A stretch of 64,000 bases of DNA from Mesorhabditis belari (lineage: Eukaryota > Nematoda > Chromadorea > Rhabditida > Rhabditidae). The stretch is taken from positions 124,001 through 188,000 of the forward strand of contig CAUEEP010000891.1 in NCBI GenBank assembly GCA_958450365.1. Reading direction: 5' to 3'. A model generated the notes under the pieces. The model was not told the DNA's origin. It ran no database searches and was given only the letters and a program-made list of their open reading frames with translations. Both the position numbers and the translations under genes were made by a program. This document shows positions 23,197 through 33,932 of this stretch, one piece after another; position 1 is the stretch's first letter; each line of letters starts with the position of its first letter.

Positions 23197-23345
23197 GGCG
23201 CTTGCCCCCCCCGCCGAAATTTTGAAAGCTCCGGAAATCACCATGTAGGGGACCCTTACCATTTTTAACCACTAAATATTCATTTTCTAACTTAAATTGA
23301 CTGGTAGAAGCAAAACAAGATAACAAGCAAAACAAAACAAGATAA

Positions 23346-24736
23346 CAAAAAAGCCGCCCAGGGAGATATTTTCGAGAAGAAATAAACCAAATTGTTGAAA
23401 GCAATCTAGAGGATAAATTTTGTTAATGTTAATTTTTGTTTTTTCTTTGAAAAATTTTTAAACCATGAGTTTTATTGGTTCGGGTGATTTTGGGGACCTG
23501 TAGTATCCTCAAAAATGTCTCATTTATTATCAAAAAGTGACAAGTTTTTAATCGAAAATTTTGGATTAATGAAAATTTTACTTTTATGTTTATATTGGTT
23601 AACAAGTTTGTACAAGAATTTTGACTTAAACGGTTTTGAATCTAGCAAGTTGTTGCAAATTTCTAAAGGGAAATTAGGCGAAAATCTACTTTTTACCACA
23701 TCCTTTCTCATTTCTCAAAAACTCTGCATCAGATCGGGATGAAATTTTGGCGTATAATCAACAAAACTTCAATTGTTATTAGAAAAAAAATTGAAAAAGT
23801 TATGCTTTAGTTTTTTTTCAAAACTTCGTATAAAGACGCCGCCATTTTGATATTCCCCAACCCACTACATTTATGAGCTATCCAATATGAGCTATCCAAT
23901 TCATTATGTATTATAATATTGTGTACGATGCCTACATCTTATATTTAGAAAATACTCAAAATAAATCCAAACGATTTCATAAACGCTCTACTCAAGCATG
24001 ACTAAAGCAATCATCAAAGATCCCGCATTCGACCAGTCACAAACTAGAGACTGTCACAGATCAGTGTAAGCTATTTTTGAAGGTGTTTCCTGTAATTCTG
24101 TAAAAAAAAGGTCTAATTCTGTATTCATATCAATTATTTTGCACGTCATTCCGTTTTCTGTGACCAAAAAGCCATTTTTTGTTTCAATATTTACCCAGTG
24201 AAGGGTTTAACAAGCGTTTTTCATGAACAAGCACACTTTCTGTTTGATTTTCAACTTCTCAAACTCTTCGACACAAATTTTCTGGAAAAAGCTGACCTTT
24301 CATTTGTAGAAAGATAGCTTTCTTGGTCTTCAAAGTCCTATAGCAAAGAGTTTAAAGAATTTTCGGGGAATCATTTTAACTTACCGATCTTTAAACCGTG
24401 TTTTAGCAAAAAAAAATCACAGATACATCTGTGGAGACGATTTTGTGTTGTTTTAGAACAATAAAGTCATCATTTTTATTTCTAACGTTAATTAGTAGCC
24501 TATACAAAGTTCTTTGATCAAAAATTAGTATTTCTTCTGATCATAATATTGGAAATCTTTGTTAAACTATTGTATTCGATGTTTTTTCAACGGAAAATTC
24601 TTTTCCAGACGTTACTAAAAGTTTTTCTTTCTGATAAACAGACAGTTCTTCGGTCAATACAGTAATAAAGCTTATTAAATTCCTTTTAAGCATGGAGCAT
24701 TTTTCGAAAAACTAATTCTTCAATAATGTCATTTAG
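23346..24736. other. AT-rich intergenic, no gene seen
   Basis: No supported exon on either strand. It contains the upstream region of the carboxylesterase gene; a CATTTAG acceptor abuts its ATG, a likely trans-splice site. Confidence 0.4.
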
Positions 24737-27700
24737 ATGATAGGTCTTTGGATTCAAATCCTACTCCTCATTCCCTTGTTAACCGCTCAAAATGTCACCA
24801 TTCAAACACCAATGGGCTCGGTTACGGTAAATTAGGCATAAAATTTCATTTTATGTTGTCTTTTAGGGATTTCGAGTAGATTACGGCAACAATACATCCA
24901 ATTTGTACTATGGAAAGGGGGTTGTCTTCCTCGGGATCCCATATGCTCAACCACCCATCGGCAATCTAAGATTTCAGGTGAACCATGAGTTTTGATGGGG
25001 AAATAGTAGGAGAGAGGATAAAGATATAAAGTATGTATTCTTGACGTGTACATGTAGTATATGCGTGGTAGTCAGTGTTCATGAACCCATCAATTTCAGC
25101 TCCCACAATCGCTGAATCGCTATCGGACTTCTCCTCTAGATGCGACACAATATCCGTGAGTCAATTTGAAACTATTAGGTTGGTAAAAAAGAAATGAGCG
25201 TCGTGTTTGTTGATTTGTATTTTATTCACAGTAAAAGATTTTTTAAAATAGTTTATTCTATTGGAAAGAGCGTGTTCTTGCGCATCATTTGATATATAAT
25301 TTGTCTATGTTTACTTTGTTTTTTTACAAGAAAGAGTGCTTAGAAAATCTCGGACCAAACAATTTCGCTTGCGGGCCTGCTTGTGGTATGAATTTAAGCA
25401 AGGCAAATCGGCTGCTGAAGCTCATCGCGCTCTATCTCAAGCGTTTGACGAAGATGCTCTATCCGAAAGTCAGTATAAACGATGGTTCCAGCGCTTCCGA
25501 CGAAAGCTTGGAAGACCAAAAACACGGGAGTCGACCTCAAATCATCGACAACGACGCATTGAAAGAAACCATTGAGTCGGATCCACGCCAAACCACTCGC
25601 GACCTGGCAGAACAGTTCGGCTGCACTCATGTCACCATTGAGAACCATCTGCATAACATGGGCAAGACGAATAGATGCGGAAAATGGGTACCGCATAAGC
25701 TATCCGACGCAAACAAGGCGACACGCATCGCAATCGCCGAAATTCTCACTCACCGCGCCAAGAACAGTGGGTTTTTCGACTCCATTGTTACGTCGGATGA
25801 GAAGTGGATCCAATACGACAACACAGCAAGAAAGCGGCAGTGGTTGGACCCCGTTGAAGCTTCAAAACCGACTCCAAAACCGGACATCCACGGAAAAAAG
25901 GTGATGCTTTGTGTTTGGTGGAACAGTAAAGGCCTGGTGTACTTTGAGGTTCTGGATTCGGGTCAAACAGTTACGGCGAACCTCTACCAAGGCCAAGTGG
26001 ACCGCGTGGACCAGGCGCTGCGACGTCAAGGTGTGGATACGGCGTCGACAAAATTCCTCCACGACAACGCTCGACCGCATGTCGCAAAAATCACCCAGCA
26101 GAAAATTGAAGAAATGAGCTGGGAAGTCCTGCCTTATCCGCCATACAGCCCAGACTTGGCGCCTTCCGACTACCATCTGTTCCGATCAATGCACCACTCC
26201 TTGGCCGAGAAAAAGTTCAAGAACCGCGACGAGGTCCAAATTTGGGTGTCCAACTTCTTCGAGTCGCAGCCGGTCGAGTTCTTCAAGAAGGGCATCCATT
26301 CTCTGCGTGAACGTTGACGACAAGTCATTGATGCAGATGGCGAATACCTTTTGGATTAATGTATTGTTATCTTGTTTTTATAATAAAATAAACTTTTAAC
26401 GAAAACGCGCATTTCTTTTTTACCAACCTAATAAATCCAGTAAAAGTAATGCTAGTAAACAATTTATTATGTGTTATTCAAAATTTTGAGATGATCTTAT
26501 TGTTAGTTTTTTATAATCCTGTTTAGAGCCGCATGTCCCCAAGCAAGAACCGAAGGAATCCCAGGAGCTCTTGACGCTCCATGCACGAAACAAAGCGAAG
26601 ATTGTCTCTATCTCAACGTGTACACACCTGATGTAAGTTCATAGCAATGCTAAAAGGTTTTTGTCGGACTCTTGTAGTTTTATTTAATGAGTCGTTTCTT
26701 GACAAGAAAATCCAGTGATTGATATAGTTACGCGTAACTATATCAATCACTGGATTTTCTACGTAATTACGTACAAAACTTGACTCCTCATTGCCCAAAA
26801 TTACTTCTCGAGTTTTATATTAATTAATAGTGCGGGGAAAAAACCAAACTGGAATTAAATCTGACGTAGTTTAACGTAGTTTATGCAAACACGTCATTAG
26901 TCCGGAGTTAATCCAATAGTACGTATTGCAAGTATTCCCCATAAATTCCCTATCGGATTGATGTCAGGAGATCGAGCGGGTCAGTCCAAAATTGCAATGT
27001 TGTTGTTGTTCAGCCAGTCTCGGGTGTCTCCGGCTCGATGAATTGACGCGTTATAGTATTGAAACAAATCGGGAACGGTTGGATTTAGGAGCAAAAACGG
27101 CAACAAGCAATTGTTCAAGATATCTATCTAGTCATCCGATTCGAAACCATCTTCAGAGCGACCGTTCCATCAGCACAAAAGGTGCCCCAAACCATCACAG
27201 AAACACCGCCAAAGTTTCGGGTTCCAAACACCATCGGATCACGTCGAAGATCCCTCCAATAGTAGTCAACACCATTGGGACCATCCCAATTCCATTTCTT
27301 CTCATCGGAAAAGACCACCTAAACGCAAAAAAAATAATAAAACATAAGCGGCTTTCCAACCATAGACCAATTCTGATTCATATGGACCTTGGCGAATTTC
27401 TTGTGCAAAGGTGTTACGGCCAGTTGCTTGTTCAACAATTGTCGATCGATATGTGGATTTTCCGTGACGGCTCACCAAATTGTCGACTTTGAAGAGTCGA
27501 TTTTCAGTTCCATTTTCACTTAAGCGATCGTTTTTCCGTGGATGTTGTTCACAATATGGCGTCGAGCTCGTTGTGTAAGCTTTGGTTTTGGTCCTGGCTT
27601 CTTCTTTAGTGCAGATACGGCCTTCGACTTGATATAATTTCACGATCGGCCCAAATCTTTTGCGATTTTCCTTATTAAGTTTGCTTCTCTGTCAATCTTC

Positions 27701-30700
27701 GGACGCGCATCAATCTGGCCTTTCTCATAATCCGTGAGCGGCTTTCCGTGTGCCATCTACCTGGAAATTAACAAAAAATTATAAATTTAATAATAAAATA
27801 TGCACAACAAAACGAAAAATTTCAAATAACAACAGCAAAGGCGGGTGCGTTTAAGAATTTGACAAGGTTGATTTACCAAAAAGTTTTTATTTTGAACATT
27901 TTTACTTTTTACAGTATGCTTATTTTTAGCGTTTTCTAGATTTTCAAACACGCTCTTTCCAATAGAAAAAGAATAATAGTTGCTGCGTTGTTAAAAATGC
28001 AAAAATCTTTAGTTTTGAGGGTGCTCTTAAGAATTTGAAACACACTGTAGTTAAGCTCATCATTACTCAGCAACCAAACAGAATTAATCAAAATACTAAT
28101 TCTTTCAGACAACAACTCCCAACAAGTACCCAGTAATGATCTGGATTCATGGTGGATCGTTAGCAGCTGGTTGTGCAAAGGAATATCCGTACAAAGTAAG
28201 AGGTTGTTGATGATAAATCAGGTTCACCCTTACTATTAGGTTGGCAACTGAGTAATTTCGATTTTTGATGTTGTACTTTTCCTGGCGAGCTATCCAAATT
28301 CAATCAATTCTTTTATGTTGATTTAGTAGTTGATGATAAACTCTACACACAGCTATGCATAGAAATGTTTGATCGAATTTGAATAGCTCGCCAGGTAAAG
28401 CACAAGATCAAAAATCGAAATTATTAAGTTCTCAACCTAATATTAGGGAGCAATTCGTAACTTGGTGTCTCGTGGAGTTGTGGTTGTCGTCATTCAATAT
28501 CGTTTGGCTGCTCTTGGCTTCTTCACCACAAATACCACAGATTTTCCGGCAAATAGAGGACTATTGGATCAAGTACGTAAAGAATTCGCTTGTAAATAAA
28601 ACTAAAATATTATAGATCGAAGCATTCAAATGGGTACAAAATAATATTGCTTCTTTTGGTGGGAATCCGAATCTTGTCACTTTGTTTGGACAATCAGCTG
28701 GAGGGATCTCTATCTCGGCACACACATACTCGCCGTTGAGTAGAGGTGAGATTTGCTGGTAACGAGAAATTTGTTTGGCTCGTAAACCTGGGTTACGAGT
28801 CAAATAAAAATACCGTATGGACAGTTAAGCTAAAGTAACAAACTGATCATTGGAGTCTGAGAATGATTACATAAGGTGCTATAATTATCTTTAGCTGATC
28901 CCAAAACAAAACTGGATAGGCGCATTAAACGTTAGAAAAACTGACAAACAACTTATCGATTGAACTGGCAAATGTTTGTTAATATTATACTGATATTATC
29001 TGATAGGTGATACGGTACATTCCAATATAATACTGACCAATCAAATTTATACAGTAGCGGAAATTAACTTAAAAACTTTTTGTTTTTGAACAAGAAACCC
29101 TTTGTTTTCAATTCAGTTAAACTGTAAACCGGTTTCAAAATATATTTTAACATTTGCAAGATAATCCTCATAGCAAACTAAACTTAATGTCTTTGCTTTG
29201 TGTTTTTAATTAACATTTATTCAAAAACCCAACGGCATTAACTCAAAGAGAATCATTGCTTTTCTTTATTCTTAATGTCTTTTTTAATCTACTGTTACCT
29301 AAAGTTTTTACTAAACAAATAACTTTTGTTTTTAGTCGTGGGAAAGAAGAAGCAAATTATTCCTGCAATCAATGATCAATCATGAGGACACGATCGTTGC
29401 GATGCAACAAGCAGGAGACATCAAAAGTCGGATTTCGATAATTTTGAAGGTGCACAAATCAATCGTTTCTCGAATTTTGAAGCTTCATGCTACGCAAGGC
29501 TCTACCATTGCGAAGAAAAACAAAGGTCAACCCAGAAAAAACACTCTTCGAGACGATAATCGGATGACTCTTCTTTCAAAGCAGGACCCAGTGCAAAACC
29601 GCTGTTCACATCCATCAAGAATTACCGGCAACCTTTTGAAATTCTATCAGTTCTTGTACTGTGCAGCGTTGTTTGAATCATTCTGGACTATTTGGAAGAC
29701 GCCCGGCAAAGAAACCATTGATTTCTGCAAAGAACCGCAGACCCCAGGTCAAGTTTGCCATGGAAGATCAGCTTTTGACGCCCACGAAGTGGCTTGATTG
29801 CCTTTTTTCCGATGAAAGCAAGTTTATGATGCTTGGATCAGATGGAATCAAGTTTATTCGAAGGTCAATCAACCAAAGATTTGTAACCAAAGATGACCAA
29901 CCAAGCACTTGCTCGACTGTAAAAGATGGCGGTGGAAGCATAATGGTTTGCGGAGGGTTTTTCTTCATTTTATGTTATAAGTTACCTTGTTTGAAAAGTT
30001 GTTAAGCTAATGTTCGTTACTGTAGCATCCAACAAATAGGCTTTAGTTGGATCAAAAACAAAGAAAAAAGAACAGTCATTGTTCTTTAAAGCAAAAGAAC
30101 AATGACTTTTAATCAGGATTTCATTGTCGGCAATCAAAAACATAAACACATTTGTTCAGGCCTCTTCCATCAAGCTATCGTTGAATCTGGTACAATTTTC
30201 ATGTCTCTTTATGGCTCGGCAAGCAATAGAAATTCCAGTGCAATTACAGCCCAAAACGTTTGTTAGAATTAATAAATTAGTACCTTTCAACAAAATTTAG
30301 CTTTGCCAAATCCCTCAAAATCAGTTTAATCGAGGGAATTTCGGACAATTGAAAACATGCATGAACAACATATCGGTATCAGCTTTTGTGGCTGCGGATA
30401 AGGTATGTAATTATTGTACCTTGTATGTACAGGGTGGGCCATAATTACGTCCTCGAGGGTGTCGCTTGCAAAGTAGATACTTCCTCGTATTTTGCTAACT
30501 AGGAAAAAGCATTTTTGTTGTTTTTCTCTTCAATTCGTTTTGTTTTAAACTTGTTACAATATAAAAATGGTGTTTTTTAAAATGACCAAACGCTCGCTCC
30601 TTCGCCGTTCGAACATCGATCTTCATCGAAAGGGATTTAAGACACGGAAGATAAAGGATCGTCTGGGAGTTAACCCAAGCCTCGTCAACAAAACCATTCA

Positions 30701-33700
30701 ACTTTTTAAAGAGTTGGGGTAGGAAGATGATCGAAAGGGCCGGGGAAGAAAGCGATCGATGACAATTGAAGTCAACATCAAGAAAGTGAGAGAAAGAATC
30801 CGTAACCCTGCGCACCCCCTTCGTCAAATATCACGTGAGATGGGAACCAAGTTGCAGCGAATGGAGGTATTTTTGAGGTCCAATATGTTCTTTTTCTTGT
30901 TAATATTTCAATAAATGCTATTCTGTTCAAAATTTACTTTTCTGGTTTTTTTTGGGTTTACTGGAATTTTTTTACCCTACCGTAAATACTGTAATAGTAC
31001 CCCACCCCCATAATGACGGTGCAGAGTGTTGCGTAGTCTAGCTTTGAACGAGTGTTTCTCGACACTGGTTTATGCTACAATGCGCGCTTAGGTATCAAAA
31101 AATAGCCCTGAATTTCAGCTATTGTTTGATACCAAAGACGCATTTTTGTGGAAGTACGGGCGCTTTGAAAAAAATGAAATACTAAAAAACTTTTCCGACT
31201 ACGCGACTGTACGAGGGGGGTGGGGGTACTATTACAGTATTTACGGTAATTACTACGAGGACGTAGTTATGGCTCACTCTGTATGGTGATAATGAGTTGG
31301 ATGTACACATGTATGCGTATTACCCATATAGCCTATTGCTCCCTCAATATCGAATCTTTCAGGCTGATTATGGAAACTGGTTGATCATTCGAGACAACAA
31401 TTTCTTACCAGGAACCCCTCAATCATTGAATGCTCAAAGAGCAAGGATCCCAGTGATGTACGGAAGTCCAAAAGATGAAGCGGCTCTTCCATGTAAGAGA
31501 AAAGTCAATCTTCAGCAGACTCTTTTAAGAATTGAAATAATTTAGATTTAAAGTTTGCTTAGCCTGCAAAGTATTATAAGCTGTAGCTAGTTCTTCGTAT
31601 TGTAGCTATTTTTGTACTAATATTCTCAACTAAGAAACACTAGTAATTTGAATAGTTACTGATTGTGAATTGATTGTGAATTGCTTAAATTTTGTTCTGG
31701 AAACAGAAAAGGTGAGTCAAATTGTGCCGCCCAATTGACAAACTTACCCAGAAACCCTCAAAACTAGTCAAAATATGTTTCAGAGAAAGTAGTACATAAA
31801 AATAGAAATTCAATGTGAGAAATTATCACTATCAAAATGTTATATGTAGATTAGTTTTAAAAAATCGGTATCAATTCTATGATTATAATTTAGAAAAGTT
31901 GTGTGTGTGTGTGTTTGTTACCAAGATTCCGGCTTAACCATCGAGTTTTATGGTGGGGTAAGTGTGTAAAACTATATAATCGACCCACCGGAACACGAGG
32001 GAAATGTCAGAATTTTGATTTGACAATGTTTTGGCATCAGATTCGCGATTTTGTGAAATTGAAAAACCTGATCGACATTTTGAAAAGAATCATTTTGAGG
32101 GAAAAGGGGAAAAGCCCGAAATTTAACTTCTTAAATGCGAATTTCGCTATGATAAAAGGTTCTGTTTTGAGCTGCATAAGCTGTACAAAATGGCTGATCA
32201 TTTCCATAATTTTAAGCCAACATCCATTTACCTAATTCTCAGTGTACTTCATGATGGAGTCCGGAGTCCGTTTCGAAGACTTCAATCAATCTTTCCTTCA
32301 ACGAACCTTCATGAAAGAGAACGTGTTTTCTCCTTATCAACGTAATTTGAATGCTGCTTGGAATACAATTAGTCAAGTAAAATCATACAGTTTTTGCGGT
32401 TTTCAAAAACTTTTAGAGCTATCTAACGAACAGTCAAGCGAATAGCAACAACGCATCGTATTGGTGGTTGAAAACTTCTGATGTTAGTAAAAAAAATTAG
32501 TTTATACTAGCAATTTTCATCATTTAGATCTTCTCAGCTTCGAATTTCACTCAATGGATTTGGAAAGATGTGCAATTGCAACTAGCAAATCGGAACCCGA
32601 TGGTCTACTTGTACGAACAGACATATGGATCAAAGATCATGCAAAGAAAAGTCGGAGATGAAGTCACGAGAAAGCTCAATGGATATAGACGTAGGTTTTA
32701 AGGTAAATGACTGGTTCAATGAAGGGAAACTGATAGAAAAACAGAGTACGAATAGTATAGTTACAAATAGTTACAAATAGTCCAGTTAGCTTACATATTA
32801 CTGCGGTTAACAAATCTATTTATATGATCGGGTAAATCAAGCTATTACATTACTTACAAATTCCAAAGCATGGGGGATCCCCCGCCGCCTTCAAGCAAAA
32901 CGAAAGGGCAAGAAAACCAAAAAAGGAAAAACCGGGAGGGGGAAAAGGGCAAGGCGGTCCAGCAAAGACGAATAAAAAAAGAAGAAAAAAAAGATTTAAT
33001 AAGCAGCCCCCGGAGCAAGGGATTTAAAAGGAAAAATTTTAAGAGCAAGTTTGGTGTTAGAAGATCCAATATCTATTTGTTTGATGTACATACTGGAGGA
33101 GTGCTACGTTTGTACCTTTTGATGCTTAAATAATGCCAAGGCAGGTTATGTGTATCAATAAAACTGAATGTATCCAAGCGAAGATCTCTAACTTCTAAAA
33201 ACTCTTTTCGTTGAGTAAAGTTCATCACTACATCATTAACTTGAAAATTTCTCATTTCGGGGAGGGCAAAAATCCTGAAAAACCCTCTTTTTTGCCCTGC
33301 CCGATATCATTTCAATCTTACTAACAGCTGGGAATTCCAAGAATTACAAAATTTCCTCTGCGAATCCGTTTCGGAGGAGGTAATAGCCTCTTTACCGAAC
33401 CTGGACCTGATTGCAAGATTCCGTTTAACTATAATTTTTTTCAGCTGTCCCACACTCTGCTGAAAACCCCTTCATCTGGATGTTCGAACCAATCTGGAAT
33501 GCTGAAACACAAGCGAATCGAGTAATAAACCACTCCATTAATTATGCTGTTTGGTCTCATTTACAGGTTGTCCCATTCGATCACACGTTAGCAAATGCTT
33601 ATGGTACTTGGTGGACGAATTTTGCGAAATTCGGGTGGAGTACGACTATAAATCTTTTAAACCCAAGAATTTTCAGTAGACCAACCGTCGACAACTCTTG

Positions 33701-33898
33701 GAGGCCAGTGTATGGCCAAACTATGCAACATTTCCGAATTGATCAACCACAACAAGGTGGAATGACAATGGTACAAGGGTACAGGGATCAAGATGGTGAT
33801 GTATTCCAGAGGGTGAGTCAATTGAACGTGTTGAATACACCTATTACTATATAATTTAGCAACTCGTCTCAATCTTTGGTGATGGACCAAATCGATGA
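24737..33898 (+). CDS. type-B carboxylesterase, 572 aa, 17 exons
   Basis: Exons 24737-24826, 24867-24977, 25100-25155, 26527-26632, 28109-28195, 28447-28572, 28616-28745, 30160-30257, 30301-30402, 31363-31492, 32243-32376, 32417-32482, 32528-32690, 33445-33521, 33567-33634, 33677-33812 and 33860-33898 join without any frame break. A signal peptide ([17 protein letters not shown]) indicates export. Hallmarks: [30 protein letters not shown] (oxyanion hole), FGQSAGG (Ser219), KDEAAL (Glu341) and VPHSAE (His470); the spacing fits the cholinesterase/carboxylesterase fold, so an active ester hydrolase is likely. Substrate unknown. Introns 3, 4, 5, 7 and 9 carry transposons. AATAAA at 33927. Confidence 0.95.
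25175..26431 (+). mobile_element. mariner element, family B, copy 2
   Basis: Complete 1257-bp element in intron 3 of the esterase, same strand as the gene, with TA duplications at 25173-25174 and 26432-26433. Termini match copy 1 at 2842. Confidence 0.96.
25336..26359 (+). pseudogene. mariner B2 transposase, two lesions
   Basis: Same protein as at 3003-4027. An 8-bp deletion near 25500 (after RWFQRFR) shifts the frame in the DNA-binding half, and a TGA at 26315-26317 truncates the C-terminus where a Trp codon would be expected. The catalytic stretch from SDEKW to [12 protein letters not shown] is open. The lesions differ from those in copy B1. Confidence 0.92.
26705..26760. repeat. 56-bp perfect palindrome
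   Basis: Every base from 26705 to 26760 pairs around the centre GTTACGCGTAAC, with no loop. It lies in intron 4 of the esterase about 70 bp after exon 4. Confidence 0.95.
26930..27756 (-). pseudogene. Tc3-like transposase remnant
   Basis: Minus strand in intron 4 of the esterase. It starts [17 protein letters not shown], then has [28 protein letters not shown] and [11 protein letters not shown] as in C. elegans Tc3, and later [17 protein letters not shown]. The residue expected to be catalytic Glu (PIENLW in the family) is Gly here. At least one stop and several frameshifts are present. Termini were not identified. Confidence 0.85.
28236..28440. mobile_element. mariner-type MITE in esterase intron 5
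   Basis: 205 bp with ends TTAGGTTGGCAACTGAGTAA and an inverse copy ending CTCAACCTAA, TA on both sides (28234-28235, 28441-28442). The interior is largely self-complementary (AGCTCGCCAGG pairs with CCTGGCGAGCT). Its right end stops six bases before exon 6, so it supplies most of the sequence before that 3' splice site. Confidence 0.93.
29050..30110 (+). pseudogene. Tc1-like transposase remnant
   Basis: In intron 7 of the esterase. The plus strand encodes an HTH part ([20 protein letters not shown], then [10 protein letters not shown]) and after a frameshift a DDE part ([13 protein letters not shown], then [11 protein letters not shown]), typical of Tc1-type transposases. The second and third catalytic regions are absent. 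Element ends are approximate. Confidence 0.75.
30430..31281 (+). mobile_element. Tc-type element with nested MITE
   Basis: Ends CAGGGTGGGCCATAATTACG and the inverse of CAGAGTGAGCCATAACTACG, flanked by TA. The N-terminal transposase on the plus strand ([20 protein letters not shown], a stop, then [10 protein letters not shown] and [13 protein letters not shown]) stops where another element is inserted. It lies in intron 9 of the esterase. Confidence 0.88.
30978..31248. mobile_element. MITE inside the 30.4-kb Tc-type element
   Basis: 271 bp with inverted ends of about 31 bp, nearly perfect, beginning TACCGTAAATACTGTAATAG and containing a GGGG(T/G)GGGG block. It has no coding capacity. Its position inside the Tc-type element shows later insertion. 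Confidence 0.9.
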
Positions 33899-33926
33899 GT
33901 CTTTGAAAGAAAATGATGGAAATTTT

Positions 33927-33932
33927 AATAAA
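33927..33932 (+). terminator. poly(A) signal of carboxylesterase gene
   Basis: AATAAA 29 bases after the esterase stop codon. Confidence 0.7.

Larger units (their letters stand above)
17765..23345 (+). repeat. right arm of large inverted repeat
   Basis: Reverse complement of the left arm (11235-15735). It carries the second kinase-like copy, the second lectin exon and the longer mariner A2. It has an extra segment of about 320 bp near 18067-18385 between the lectin exon and the charged open segment, and about 200 extra bases inside the last kinase exon. Confidence 0.93.

Noticed and set aside
32870..33133. Lys/Arg-rich open frame in esterase intron 13
   Set aside because: Purine-rich tract giving basic codons by composition, with no splice support; the esterase frame skips it.
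33522..33566. Exon sequence continuous through 45 in-frame bases in the esterase
   Set aside because: GTAATA...TTTACAG boundaries and the family pattern before the WTNFAKFG block favour an intron, although the bases are open in frame.
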